The position numbers and the translations under genes were made by a program. A DNA stretch of 64,000 nucleotides from Castanea sativa (taxonomy: Eukaryota; Streptophyta; Magnoliopsida; Fagales; Fagaceae). Where the stretch lies: NCBI RefSeq assembly GCF_040712315.1, contig NC_134013.1:61975001-62039000 (forward strand), read 5' to 3'. This document shows positions 11,208 to 22,941 of the stretch, in pieces. Position 1 is the first letter of the stretch, and every line of letters starts with the position of its first letter. A model generated the notes under the pieces. That model was given only the letters and a program-made list of their open reading frames with translations. It searched no databases and had not been told where the DNA came from.

Positions 11208-11971
11208 TGTAAGTGCACAATTGCACCTGGACCCAAAGACTATTATGGGCTCAGGCCCAATGAGCCTTAAATAATGAAATTTGTAGAATGTGGGCTTGAA
11301 ATCTAGATTAGAAGTACTGAGAACTTAATAACAGGCTATGGTGTGCAAACACTTGTAAATAATGAATGATAATTGCAGATGGACTTCCTCGGACGTGAGC
11401 CGAGGACTACTTCTGTATTATTTCTCTTTCTTTCTTAAAGATTACAATTCTTAATTTCTTTCTTGGTTACTCACTGATTCCCCCCCTTTTTCTTTGGCCT
11501 TCACCCCCCTTAAATACTTCTTTTCCTGATGCTTTATCCACGTGTTGCTCAAACTCCCTCCCCTAAAGATATTTCTTCTTTTAGTGCCTTTGAATAGTGA
11601 CCAGAAGTTTCAGTTCTACTGTTCAGGGGTCACTTCCCCATTAATGCGGCCAGGGAGGTATGTGCAGAGTCTTTAATGTGGAGGTGGCAGCCTTTGTTCA
11701 TGATATTTTTCTAACACCGGTGTATCTAGAAGGTTCAGGGTTTCCCCCTCTTAACCAACAGTCTTTCCGGAATTCTGCCTTGACCTTCGTAGTGAATCTC
11801 CGTGTTCTCTTGGGTCTGTCCGAGGAGAAACTGACCCTCAGATGTGTCCTCGGACCCTCGGCGTATGGGCCGATTCGCAGTACTAACAAATTCTTAGCTC
11901 AAGAACAAATCGGCCTTCCTTGCTAGAGCCTAAAGGCCCAAATGCCCGCTGGGGTCCTTTTACTCCCCACA
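11208..11971 (-). repeat. 5' LTR of the Tat element
   Basis: This 764-bp LTR is the upstream copy for gag-pol. It carries the same CCTCGG/CCGAGG hairpin as its partner and one extra C near 11510. It ends at the GGAAC target duplication (11972-11976). Confidence 0.93.
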
Positions 11972-11976
11972 GGAAC

Positions 11977-12567
11977 ATTATAACCCATTAACTCATATTG
12001 TTGTTACAAAAATTTATATTACATTATCCATCTTTATCTTTGTGATTTATTTCTTTTTTTTTTTTTTTTGTGCTTGTAACTCACATACATTCTATCTCTG
12101 TATAAATCATTCTTCAGATATGTATCTAGAATTCCCTATGAGTGTAGAAAACAAACATCCTAGATAAGAATACATGTATATAGACTAGTATTTTTTATTT
12201 ACCTATTTCACGGGAAAAATAGGTATTTCTTTGGTGGAACTTTTGCTCTATGTTGAAGTGCAAACTCATAGAGCTTATGGCATATGTGACTAGGTTGTTA
12301 TACCTTGGGGGTAGCATGCTAGTGAACTCATTGCACTAGTTGAAATGTTTATAGAATATTCTTCTGTGGTGGTACAAAATGCCTTAAAGAGAGCTAGATA
12401 TTTGTGTCTCAGCCAAGTCATATACCGGTGATATCTATACCCTACTATTCTTAATATTATAAAATTATTACGTATGATAATACTCATAGAATTGCATTAA
12501 GATAATGTGTAAAAATTTCATACAAATTATTGTGAGCTTAGTTCGATTTTTGGGAATTATTATACTA
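11977..12567. other. Host flank between LTR element and MULE, no gene
   Basis: T-rich non-coding DNA. Its continuity with sequence before 935 shows the pre-insertion site of the LTR element. No gene, RNA or repeat array was recognised. Confidence 0.5.
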
Positions 12568-12577
12568 TTTTTTTAAA

Positions 12578-12829
12578 GGTATAAATGCACTTTTAGTCCC
12601 TACATTTTAGCCCTATTTCTATTTTGGTCCCTACATTTTCATTTCACTACTTTTAGTCCTCAAACCAATCAACGCGTGTTATTTTAGTCCTTTCCGCCAG
12701 TCAATAGACGGAAATAGCTGAGGTGGCTAACGGAAGGATTAAAATATTAATTAAAATCCACCGTGACACTTAGGCATGGGTTTCCCGCCCCTTTATTTCA
12801 CACGTAACCCCCACGTGACCACCACTACC
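12578..12829 (+). repeat. Left terminal inverted repeat of the MULE
   Basis: It pairs with 18535-18799 in inverted orientation. Shared blocks include the TTTTAGTCC words, the GGAAATAGCTGAGGTGGC block and GGGTTTCCCGCC. The inner part is more diverged. It may contain the promoter of the GRF gene, whose start lies about 150 bp inside. Confidence 0.9.
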
Positions 12830-12981
12830 CCGTAAACCCCCCCAATCAGTGCCAAAAACCCAAAATCCCCCAAATCAGTACCAGAAACGCTAAACTCCCA
12901 AAATTCGAGCTTGGACCTCCACCCACCAAGTAAGCCTCATCTCCCCAAACCATGATCAAAACAAACAATCTTTGAAGCCCA

Positions 12982-13438
12982 ATGGAAGCAAGCTCTTCAA
13001 TAAGTTCCAGTGTGAGGAGGAGAGCACAAATGATGTGCTACTATAATAAAAAACCTGTCCTAGTTGTGGCGTGGACAGCAGACAATCTTGGCAGAAGGTT
13101 CTATGGTTGTCCAAACTACTGGGTATGTCAATTTTAGTAAATTGTTTGAGTGGGTTTTAGTTAATTTCAATATGTTGTTTCAATTTGTTACTACAATAGT
13201 TTATGGATTCTCATTTTTCAGAGCATTATCTGTGTTTCAGGTGGGGTGAAAGTGTAGGTTCTTCCAATGGCGCGATGATGAGATATGTGAATGTGGTAAG
13301 GTGCTTATCCCACAACAAAGGCAAAGGATCATCCAACTTGAGGCTGAGCTTGCAGACTGCAAGAAGAGAGAGAAGTTTCTAGTTGTAGTTGTGGCATTGT
13401 TAATGGTGATGTTTGTAGTTCTATGTTTGCTTAGGTAG
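12982..13438 (+). pseudogene. MULE-borne GRF zinc-finger / transmembrane protein
   Basis: Two exons, 12982-13122 and 13241-13438, join in phase 0 over a GTATGT..CAG intron. Exon 1 ends in RRFYGCPNYW and exon 2 continues with KCRFFQWRDDEICECGKV, together the hallmark of a GRF finger (usual pattern CxC, GRRFxGC, CxFFxWxD). A short coiled coil (QRQRIIQLEAELADCKKREK) and a C-terminal hydrophobic helix (FLVVVVALLMVMFVVLCLL) follow, so a tail-anchored protein of about 112 residues is likely. Decay shows as an in-frame TGA at 13247-13249 and loss of one ligand in the first CxC (now CYY). The role in transposition is unknown; MuDR-type elements can carry a second gene (mudrB), but no similarity is claimed. 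Confidence 0.8.
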
Positions 13439-13951
13439 AGTTGCTGTGGTTGGTAGTGCATGTAGGGTTGCAGTGTTTATGTGTAGAGGGTTGGCAGTGT
13501 GCTCTATTTTGGTAGGATTGGTTATTAGCAATGACACACCTGCTGCTTATTTTGTACTCTTTCTGTTGAGAAATAAATGAATACCTTTCTCATTCAATGT
13601 GTGGATTGGAAATAGCAGGATTGGTATTGGTGTGTAACATAGTCCCTGTTGAGAGATAACATATTCCAAGAAAGCACTACCTAATATATTGCCAAGTGCA
13701 TGCAACAAATAAAACTGGTATTAACAGATAACATATTCCAACATACTGCCAAACTTAACCCAAACATCTTCATAGTTATCATTTAGAAAAGAAAAAGTAT
13801 GTTTACAAAACAAAAAGGCATTATTCAATTGCCAATCTTAACCCAAACAGCAGGGCATTGTTTAACTAATACCAATTATACAAAATAAAGGCTTGGCTGT
13901 AATTATACAAAACACAAGTCATTCATCAAAAGATATAAAACAACATCCCAT
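13439..13951. other. Spacer between convergent MULE genes
   Basis: About 510 bases without a coding signal lie between the 3' end of the GRF gene and the 3' end of MURA. They presumably hold both 3' UTRs. An AATAAA-type word occurs near 13571 for the plus-strand gene. Confidence 0.45.
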
Positions 13952-16900
13952 TCATTTTTTCTTTGGAGCATGCCTTGATGACTGACTCCCAGCAATGATA
14001 GCCCCCATGTATCTAGGTGCATTCATAGAAGCATTCAGGGTCTCTGATGTGACCATCTTTTTCCTCCTCAGTCTTGGAGTTGGACTGTTGCTTAAGTTGG
14101 GTGGTGCAATTGGATTGGAGTTGGCCTAAACTGGATTGGATGAACCTATGGGGGTCTAGTGTGCACTTGGACTAGATTGGGGTGGTGGAAAAGGTGTGCA
14201 GAGCTGTGCATAGTGTACTGGTATGGTGCACTTGGGCTGGATGAGAAGTGCATGCTGGTCTGGTATGGAGATGGTGCACTTGGGCTGGATGAGAAGTGCA
14301 TGCTGGTTTGGTATGGTGCACTTGGCTTGGAAGAGTTTGTCCATGGCTAAGAAAATGCACAAGGAGTGAAGCTGTGCATGTTGGAATGGAATGATGGAAA
14401 TGGACTAGGAGAGCTTGTCCATGGCTGAGTCACTGCACCAGGAGTGAAGCTGTGCATGCTGGATTAGGACGATACAAATGGCTGAGGTGGTGTAAATGGG
14501 GTGGCTGAGCTTGGTTGAGCTTGAGCTTGTCCTATTGGCTGATTAATGTTGGAACATTTTTTGTACCTACTGGTCTACAAACAAGAAATCCACATTTAAT
14601 ATGTAAAAACTCTCACACATTTACTTGACAGATATGGTAGAATGTTACCTTATTGGCTACATTGGTTCTGTTTGTGGTGCCTTGTAGCTTCTTTTATTGT
14701 GTCCTATTTAATATGTAAAAACTTTCACCCTTGCAACTTCTTTTATTATGTCCTATTTTACCACAGGCCCTACACTGTTTGGAGATACCAGCTCTCCTAC
14801 CTGCTGGTTCACCAGGCTCCCTTGCTCTCTTCTTCTTAGGCCTGCCAAGTGGCTTTCTTTTGATAGGAGGTTGAACATGTTGGACACCACTGGGCCTTCA
14901 CATATTCTGCCTATTGATAGGTGCAAATACTGGCTCATAACAGGCCTTATATGTGGAGACATGAAAACACCTATGCACATACTGCTCAACATCCTGCCTG
15001 TTGAAGAATATGCAAGAAACTGCATGGGCACATGGTTTGCTAGTTGTATCCCATTTCCTCCAACTACAATGTCCTTTGGCCAAGTCCAAGGTGAAGCTTT
15101 GCAGTCCATTTTTAACCTCAAACTGTGTATCACCTGCCCAACAAGCAAGCCACCTGCTGCTTGCAGTCTTTTCTCTATGCAACCTCTTAAGTACTTTAAG
15201 GCATATCTCTGATTCCACTTTCATGATCTTTTGTCTATTCTCTTGAAACCTGGTCATAAGATATAACCTGATGGACTCTAGCTGCAAGCACACACAAACT
15301 GTTCATCAAACAATGTATTTGACTAACTATTACTCAAAGGCTTAGATTCATACCATAACAAATATAGGCTTAGATCTAAACTTCAGAATCCTACTGTTAA
15401 AACTCTCACACAAGTTGTTCAGTACTGTATCACTCAACCTGTCCTCACTGAACATGTGTCTGGCCTATATGGTGGTTGAATGATCTTGCAACCAACTGTG
15501 TGCATCCTCATCAATTCCCTTCAGTTCATCCATCAGCCTATCAAACTTAGCTTTATAAGTAGCTTTGGCTGCTTTCCAAAAGAACTCTCTGATCAGAACA
15601 CCAGGATGGTTCTTTCTGAGATTATTGTAGAGGTGTCTGCAGTAGATCCTATGCTCATATTGTGGTCAATTATCAATGAAGGTCTACACCAACCCCTGAC
15701 AGTACAACAACAACAATTGTGGTGTAGTAACTCTATACATCCAATATGATAATGCATATAAATATGGTAATAAAGATACATACCTTCTGCTGGTCTGATA
15801 TAAATGTCCATCTTGTGTTCTAACCAATGTCTGCTAGTAGCAAATTTATGAACCAAGTCCAGGAGTCTTTAGTTTCAGCCTCCACTACAGCATATGCAAG
15901 TGGGAGGTACTCTTCATTAGGGTCTCTAGCAACTGGTGTGATTAATTGCCCACCTGACTTAGTCATCAAGTGGCAGGAATCCAAACCAATTATTGGCCTG
16001 CATCCAACCATAAACCCTCTCTTACAACCCTACAGGCATATGTACAGCCTCTTAAAATAAGGAACTCCACAAACCAAGTCCATCTCAGCAGCCAAATCAC
16101 CTTCATTAAAGGTATGTACCTTCATAAGTATGGTACTGCCAGGGCTAGCCCTCCTTAACTCCTCACAATACTCCCAAAGTTGATTGTACTGCTATGTGTG
16201 AGCCCCATCAACATACTCTATTGCCTTCTCCCTAGCCCTGCTGGCTTTTCTTGCACTTATGTTTAGTGGAAACTTCTTATGTACAGCATCTTGGATATCT
16301 TTTAGTTTCATGTTAGGTTTTTTTCTCACCTTCTTCATCAACTTCTTCCTAATGTATGAAGAAGTGCACCTTGGATTCTTATAACTCCTAGAGCATGTGT
16401 GTTGCAAATTCAATGTTCTTAGTTGGTAGCTCTTCTCTCTTGGCACCTTTGTTAGATATGCCAAAAACTTGCAGCTTTTCTTGCAAATTGCTCTTACCCT
16501 CTACAAATCATTTTTTTGCAAATTTGATCCCCCAGCCACCATGAACTGCATAATCAGTTATAACTTCTTTGAATTGCTTAGTTATTGTGAACAACATATC
16601 TATCTCAAATTTGATATGTTCAGCCTTAGCAACTGGCTTAAACACTAGGAAGGTCCTCTTTTGTCCCATTTCCTTTTCCACAGGTGTTTTCAATTCATCC
16701 TTAGAGCTATCATCACTATCATCCCCAATATCATCATCAGATGATAATTCCTCAAGACTGTGCAACTACTCACTCTCATAATCAGAGTTCATTACACCAG
16801 CATCCATTTGTACTGGTTCAGTAATATCCTTATCAGAACCATCCCAACTATCACTACTATCCTCCACAAACTCCCTCTCATCAGGATTCACTACATCATC

Positions 16901-17563
16901 CTCTAGGCCACTTCCTTCACCATCACCTCCTCCACTGTCACTGCTATCAGCTACATCCTTGTCCTCAGATGGGTGCTGAGTCACAGGTTCCTTACCTACT
17001 CTCCTAGAATACACCTCTGCAACATCAACCTCAACAACATAATCATCAATGGGATCCTCATTATCATTGTTATGATCTTCACTACCAGAGTTACTATTGT
17101 CAGCATCTTCACTACCTTCATCATGGCTGGCATCATCATTACTGCCATATCCTAAAAGGTTTTGTTCCACTGCTAATGGTTGCACATCTACCCCAATATG
17201 TTCACCTTCGTCTATTAGTATAGGATTATCCACAAGGTGCTCTACAAACATGTGAATTTCTTCATGACCAATCACTAAATCTGTCATAAACATGGCATCA
17301 TTATCATTAACTATCAAATGGAAATTAGCTCTCTCTAGATCATTACCAGGCATTTTATACCAAAGCCTGCTCATAGAGGTGTATCCAAAGTCCCTGCATA
17401 TAACCTTAATCTCTGTCTTCGACCACCTATCAGGGGCACAATTATCCACTACATCCACTTTACCTCCCACATATTTTCGAGGGTTATCAGTAAAATACCC
17501 ACCATGATGCACAGACAAGCTAAATAGCTCACTCATGTTGCATGCAAAACACATATAAACCAT
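13952..17563 (-). pseudogene. MURA-type MULE transposase (decayed)
   Basis: It is read on the minus strand. The N-terminal region (17563-16766) is acidic, rich in Asp/Ser/Glu. A MuDR-type DNA-binding domain follows (KFEIDMLFTITKQFKE, then RTLNLQHTCSRSYKNPRCTS). The catalytic MULE domain holds PIIGLDSCHL with the first Asp (about 15990) and CRHLYNNLRKNHPGV after an intron near 15672-15784. An exon at about 15293 carries the SWIM finger, CSWRKWDTTSKPCAHA. A CCHC knuckle, CRACGKIGHNKRSC, sits near 14760-14800. The tail has Ser/Pro/His repeats (SMHFSSSPSAP) and ends APRYMGAIIAGSQSS...KKK at 13952. Breaks include TAGs at 16766 and 16192, one in CL/GCKRGF, a frame change between 16508 and 16464, and Trp for the second Cys of the SWIM CxC. 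Confidence 0.85.
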
Positions 17564-17793
17564 TTAAATAATATTGACTACATTCCAAAACAGCACTCAT
17601 TAGTTAACAAAATATCACACATTAATTATTTGCCAAATCAGCACTCATCATTCCACAATCCACCTCAGCTGTTTCGAATTATATAATATGGTAATGCACA
17701 TTATCTTCAACATTGTTTGGAAAGCACAAACAAAAACATAGTAAACAACAATGTCATAAAAAATAGACACATGCATAGTAATCCACAAACAAA
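17564..17793. other. Upstream region of the MULE transposase gene
   Basis: AT-rich sequence upstream of the predicted MURA start. It probably contains promoter and 5' UTR, but no clear element could be assigned. Confidence 0.35.
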
Positions 17794-18077
17794 CACATGT
17801 TAACATTATATATCATAAAATCACTTTAATAATGACTCAACATTTTGGCCCACTAATTTAGTATACATCACACACAGAATCAGCCATTATCTTCAACAGA
17901 GGAAAACAGGGACCACATTGGAAGCCACAAAGAAACACATGTTAACATTATATATCATAAAATCACTTTAATAATGACTTAGTATTTTGGCCCACTAATT
18001 TAGTATACATCACACACAGAATCAGCCATTATCTTCAACAGAGGAAAACAGGGACCACATTGGAAGCCACAAAGAAA
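17794..18077. repeat. Tandem duplication, 2 x 142 bp
   Basis: Two near-identical 142-bp copies start at CACATGTTAAC (17794 and 17936), followed by a third partial CACATG at 18078. They differ at only a few bases (for example CTCAACATT versus CTTAGTATT). The duplication lies upstream of MURA inside the MULE. Confidence 0.9.
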
Positions 18078-18534
18078 CACATGCCCAAACAAGGACCAAC
18101 AAACAGTCAAAAGTCACTAAACAAACATAATAAAGTCAAAACCTAACAATGAATATACAAAAGCAACATTGTGGCCCCTCCGCATAATATAAAGCTAGCT
18201 ATATATAAAGACATACACAGAGAGAGAGCTAATACCTATATGTTTGGTTTCAGTTTACAGAGATAGAGATCTTACTGCTTTTCTCTTCTCTGCTATTCCA
18301 AGAAAAGTGGGTTTAGGTATATATATTTCTGGGTTTGTTTGTCTGTGATGGTGGTTTGTTTGTCTACGATGGTGGTTGTGGTTTAAAATTTTTGTCTGCG
18401 ATGGTGGTTTGTTTGTTTGTCTGTTATGGTGGTTTAATGGCTATCTCAGATCGAGAGAAAGGTGGACTGATTTGGTTTGGGGGTTCACAAAAAGAGAAGG
18501 TGGACTGATTTGGGGGTTCACACGCGCCACAGGT

Positions 18535-18799
18535 GGTTGTAGTGAGGGTCACGTGAAGGTCACGTGTGACATAAAATGGCGGGAAACCCATATGGCATGG
18601 GTGACAGGAGCCACGATGGATTTTAATTAATATTTTAATCCCTCCGTTAGCCACCTCAGCTATTTCCGTCTGTTGACTGATGAAAATGACTAAAATAACA
18701 CGTGTTAATTGGTTTGAGGACTAAAAGTAGTGAAATGAAAATGTAAGGACCAAAAGGGAAAAAATGTCAAAATATAGGGACTAAAAGTGCATTTACGCC
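18535..18799 (-). repeat. Right terminal inverted repeat of the MULE
   Basis: Inverted partner of 12578-12829. It includes CCACCTCAGCTATTTCCGTC and ends ...GTGCATTTACGCC directly before the TTTTTTTAAA target duplication (18800-18809). Confidence 0.9.
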
Positions 18800-18809
18800 T
18801 TTTTTTAAA

Positions 18810-21800
18810 CCCCAAAACCAACGGGGAATATTCAAGAGCATGATTCAATCATTCAAAATCTAACCCGAAGTCTATGAATCAATCCCACATGTGTATTAAT
18901 CATGATCTCACATCACGATAGTTTAGAATTGCATTTGCCGAAATTGTTTAACCTATTTGAGATTCATTCATTGGGAATTTTTTTGAAAGGATCTCAGTTT
19001 TTTATTTGTTTTATCTCATATTCTCATGTGTTATTCTTTTGGTTGCGCTCATTTCGTGCATGGTGCGATGTTTATGAATGTATTGGTTTGATTTAATAAC
19101 GACGAGATTATAGCTAGCCATTAATTCCAAGGAGACCAATCTTCAGATTAAAGTGAAATGAGTGCTTAACATTTTCCCCTTTCATCACTTAGCTTCCAAT
19201 TTAGATAGAAGGATTTAAGTTAGTGTTTTTCCTTTGTGATTTTTCTTGCTTAGTTTGTAACTAGAAATTAAACTGTTGTAATTTTCTTTCACGTTGTAAC
19301 TAGAGGAATTATTTCTTTTTTTCTCCATTAATGACATAGTCAAATTATGAATTTTATTTTGAATAAAATTTTATAAAATTATTTTTTTTTTCAAAAAGAA
19401 TAAAGTGGTGACTACATTTGTGAATCCCTTGATGTAGGGGAGTAGACATTGTCAGTCGAGCATTTTTATAGGACTCATTATCCAAGGGGATATCCAAAAA
19501 TCTCGGCCGTCTTTGGTCGTGTTTCTCACATCCTAGATCCTGTGTACACATGTATGAGGATTGCCTATGCATTCTAATTCAAGATAAGTAATGAATGTTT
19601 TCTCTCCAAAAAAAGAAAAAAAAAAAGTAAAGAATGTGCTTTAATTGCAATTTATGGTATCTTGCTTTGATTTAGGAATTATGAAGAATTGATATTCTTT
19701 AAATGGGAATTCTAAGATTTATTTATATAGCTACTACCTATAGTAAAATATGGTTGACTTCAATTGGTTGGGCAAATTGAATAGATAGTATGGTGGGTTC
19801 TAATTAGCTCAATGAACTAATGAAGTATATTATCGTGGAATAAGAGATATGGGGCTCAATCTATATCTACACTAAAACCAATTAGTCTCTTAACCTAATG
19901 ATAAGAGTGCAATCATAATAGAGTGGTTAACGAGATTGTATCTATATAAAAATAAAAATAAAAACAATGAAATGCATGAAATCCTAGAATTGGGTTGTCT
20001 ATTTTAAATCTCTTTCCTTAGACAGTTCACCTCATATATGCAAAATTGTTTTACCTTCCATGTTTGGTTTGATGTCATTTCATTAGTTGATTTGCTTTCC
20101 ATATTTAATTTGATATGGTATATTTGATTTACTTTCCCATATGTAGTGTGATTTGATTTGTAGTTTGAATATTTAAATATTTTTCCTTTTTTGTGTTTAG
20201 ATTTACTCTTTATAATAAAATCTTGCCTTATATGTCATTATTTATTATATATAATAAGTGTGTAATTAGAATACTAAAACAGAATCCCCTTTGTTTCTAA
20301 AAAAAATGAATACAAAATCTCCTTAATATTTTTCTTAAATAAAAAAAGGTGCATGTAACACAAGTGGAAGCTTACTAATTGGTTAGGTAAAGTTGAGTGT
20401 CTAAACCCTTTTCAAACCTATGCTTTAACTCTAGACTAAGGTCTTGTTAATTTAAATCTTTACATAGGGTCAAAGTGGTTCTTGGATTGGACTTAAATGA
20501 AGTGACAACTCATCTCTTTACCCTAACCTTAGAGGGGTTTTTTTTTTTCCTTCTTTGGAGAAACAAACAAACACGCACACATAAGGAAGAGAGAATGAGA
20601 TTCTATCATAAAATCACACCATAAAATCCAATAAAAAAGCACCCTAACCCAAGAGTTGGTAGTGTATTATAGGTCCAAGCGAATGGACCCACACTGGGAT
20701 ACTTCCAAAAAAGTAATTCACATGACATGTTGACATTCAAATGTCACATTTAGGGGTGCTCACACATATCTTTAAGTGAACTTCTTCATTTTATTTCTCA
20801 AAAAAAAAGAAAAAAAGAATTCATTTTGAATCTTATACTTCTATTTTTACTTATCTGTCTCAATATTTGTATTTTAGCTACATTCATTTTATCAAGATAT
20901 TGCTACTTAACAGCCCTAAAACCATTACTACAGAACATAGTTGATCTTAGTAATTTTACAAAATTTTCTCTTTATCTTAATATCTATTCTATTATTATAA
21001 AAAGAAAAAAAAGTATTTTATGATTACACAATACTCATATTACAATTCTCTAATTTATTTACCCAGTTCCTACCCTATAATTTACATCCTGTTCAATCTC
21101 TCGATCATTAAGTATTAATCTAAGATATTGAAAGTTTTCACTCATTGTTATTTCTTGATCATCAAGTCTACAACAATACAACTCCTTCATCGTTATTTCT
21201 ACTTTTATTTAACTTCCATTTCATGTATTTTGTTTTAGTAGTACTTAGTTGGAAGAATATAGATTCTAAACATCACTCCAAATTTCTAATTAAACATTAA
21301 CTCTACATCTAGTTTCATCCATTAAAAATATATCATCTACAAAAAAGCATACAACAAGGGACTTTATCTTAAGTTTATCTATTGAGATCATTCATCACTA
21401 CTATAAAGAAATATGGATATAATGCTAATCCTTAACACAAACATATAGTGATAGGGAATTCACTTGTGATGCCTCTATTTCTAGAAAGAAATATGGATAT
21501 AATATTTATTTTTTTCCATTTTAAACTTTGGCTATTTTATAAGGAAAATTAAACAAATACATAGCAAGTTGTGGTTGGTGGAACATAAAATGGATTACAA
21601 AAAATGGTACAGAGGATTTACATTCTTACTTCTTCTGGATAAGGAAGGTTGGCAAGTTTCTTCTCATTTTCTACAAGGTCAAATGGTCATGGTTGTCCAA
21701 TGGCCTTCAATGCATTCAGGATAGCATAATTGTTGATAAAGAATGTAGTTTTTTTCTTTTTCTTTTTTTGAGCAAAAGGTAAGTAAGAATGTAATATAAG

Positions 21801-22091
21801 GAGACCGCCAAGTCTTGGAAAATTGTGTGGCATTAAGGAATTCGAGAAATTTTTGGAATTTAAACGGTTTGTACATGCCAATGGATGTTGCTAGTCCAGC
21901 GTAAAGTTGCTGGAATGACTTATTTCAGGTCAAATTGTGGAGCACACATTCTAGGACAATAATCTTCCGAACCTATTTTTATCACATCAAATGTCAAAAG
22001 GTTTCAAAAGACCAAAAAATTCGCCCACAGTATATCTCTGTAGTCATTTAACATAACTCTCACTTGACTTGCTCGATAGAACATGGTGTCA
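18810..22091. other. 3.3 kb non-coding DNA
   Basis: AT-rich DNA with short T and A runs. No convincing gene, terminal repeat or RNA was recognised. Open frames here are short and lack family features. Confidence 0.5.
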
Positions 22092-22106
22092 ACTCAAGGG
22101 GCCATG

Positions 22107-22825
22107 CAAGTGCTTGCTGACATAGCTGATGTAGCTTTAACTATTTTGCAATGTGGAGCTGATTGTGACCTGGAGGTTTTCTTTGGAGCTGCTTGGTCAG
22201 TTTGGTACAACAGAAACCAAGCTATCTTTGAATCTAAGTGCCATTTACCGAGTCAGATTTGGAGTTTTGCAAAAAGGCTTTTACAAAATTATAGGGAAGC
22301 TTTGGTAACTCTGAACACAAATCCAGCAAGGAAGTGTAATGGTTGGATTCCTCCACCGCCTGGAGTTTTTAAGATCAATGTTGACGGAGCGACGTCAGAG
22401 GATGGACGAAATTCTAGTGTTGGAGTTGTTATACGTGACTCTTGTGGAGCTGTTATTGCTGCTTCTGGAAATTACCTTCCGGGCGGTTCTCTGCTGCAGA
22501 GGTTGAAGCTCTTGCCGTGGAAGCCGGTGTTCTACTTGCCCGAGACTTGAAGCTTACTCAGATTATTGTTGAATCTGATGCTCTATCAATAGTTAACAGC
22601 ATTAAAGAAAAGTTCGTTGATGGCAGCCTAGGCCATTTGGTTCAAGGTATCCTTGCCTTACTGTGCTTCTTCACTAGCTGGAAAGTCAATCACGTGAATC
22701 GGAATTACAACAGAGCTGCTCATGAGATTGCTCAACTTGCAAGAAGAAATGAAGGCCCGCAGGTGTGGATAGGAGCTCTTCCTATGGTAGTGCAGGAAAT
22801 TGTTCAATCTAACTGTATAAAATAG
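22107..22825 (+). pseudogene. RNase H-like C-terminus of LINE ORF2
   Basis: The sequence matches the plant LINE RVT_3-type RNase H region: WSVWYNRNQAIFE, GVFKINVDGATSEDGRNS (catalytic Asp in NVDGA), AAEVEALAVEAG (Glu) and IIVESDALSIVNSI (Asp), ending in HVNRNYNRAAHEIAQLAR. A one-base loss near 22485, between NYLPG and RFSAAEVEAL, shifts the frame. The apparent upstream ATG lies in the target duplication, not in the element. Confidence 0.88.
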
Positions 22826-22926
22826 TGCCTCTGTTTTCTTGTGCTGTGATGCTATGCTCTGTTCTGTTGTAAGTCCTATTCTTTGCTTGATTGAATATAA
22901 TTCAAGCTTTGCATCAAAAAAAAAAA
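22107..22926 (+). mobile_element. 5'-truncated LINE with target duplication
   Basis: The insert ends in an A-run at about 22917-22927. It is flanked by a 15-bp direct repeat, ACTCAAGGGGCCATG, at 22092-22106 and 22927-22941. Target-site duplications of this length with a poly(A) tail are typical of target-primed reverse transcription. Only about 820 bp of the 3' end of a non-LTR element were copied, carrying the C-terminal RNase H-like domain of ORF2. Confidence 0.92.
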
Positions 22927-22941
22927 ACTCAAGGGGCCATG

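Larger units (their letters stand above)
940..11971 (-). mobile_element. Full-length Tat-type Ty3/gypsy LTR retrotransposon
   Basis: The element lies on the minus strand. Its two LTRs (940-1702 and 11208-11971) start with TG and end with CA and are flanked by identical 5-bp target duplications, GGAAC at 935-939 and 11972-11976. In sense order it has 5' LTR, primer-binding site, gag, protease, reverse transcriptase, RNase H, integrase, a tandem-repeat spacer, an antisense gene and 3' LTR. Domain order RT-RNH-INT marks Ty3/gypsy. An extra antisense gene plus tandem repeats is known from the Tat/Retand lineage. By eye the LTRs differ at about 20 of 763 positions, about 17 of them transitions, so insertion is fairly recent. 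All of gag-pol is in one reading frame without frameshifts, but ten stops make the copy non-autonomous. Confidence 0.95.
12578..18799. mobile_element. Mutator-like DNA transposon (MULE)
   Basis: The ends are inverted: GGTATAAATGCACTTTTAG at 12578 and the reverse complement of GGCGTAAATGCACTTTTAG at 18799. The inverted similarity runs about 255 bp inward. A perfect 10-bp direct repeat, TTTTTTTAAA, flanks it at 12568-12577 and 18800-18809, as expected for MULE target duplications (8-11 bp, usually 9). Inside are a MURA-type transposase on the minus strand and a small GRF-finger gene on the plus strand, pointing at each other. Both carry stops, so this 6.2-kb copy is probably immobile unless supplied in trans. 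Confidence 0.93.

Noticed and set aside
13237..13461. Minus-strand open frame over the GRF gene
   Set aside because: The plus strand encodes a recognisable GRF motif with proper splice sites; the minus frame has none.
14156..14362. Repeated GTGCACTTGG-type words as a separate small gene
   Set aside because: On the minus strand they encode the Ser/Pro/His-rich tail of the MULE transposase, so no extra gene is needed.
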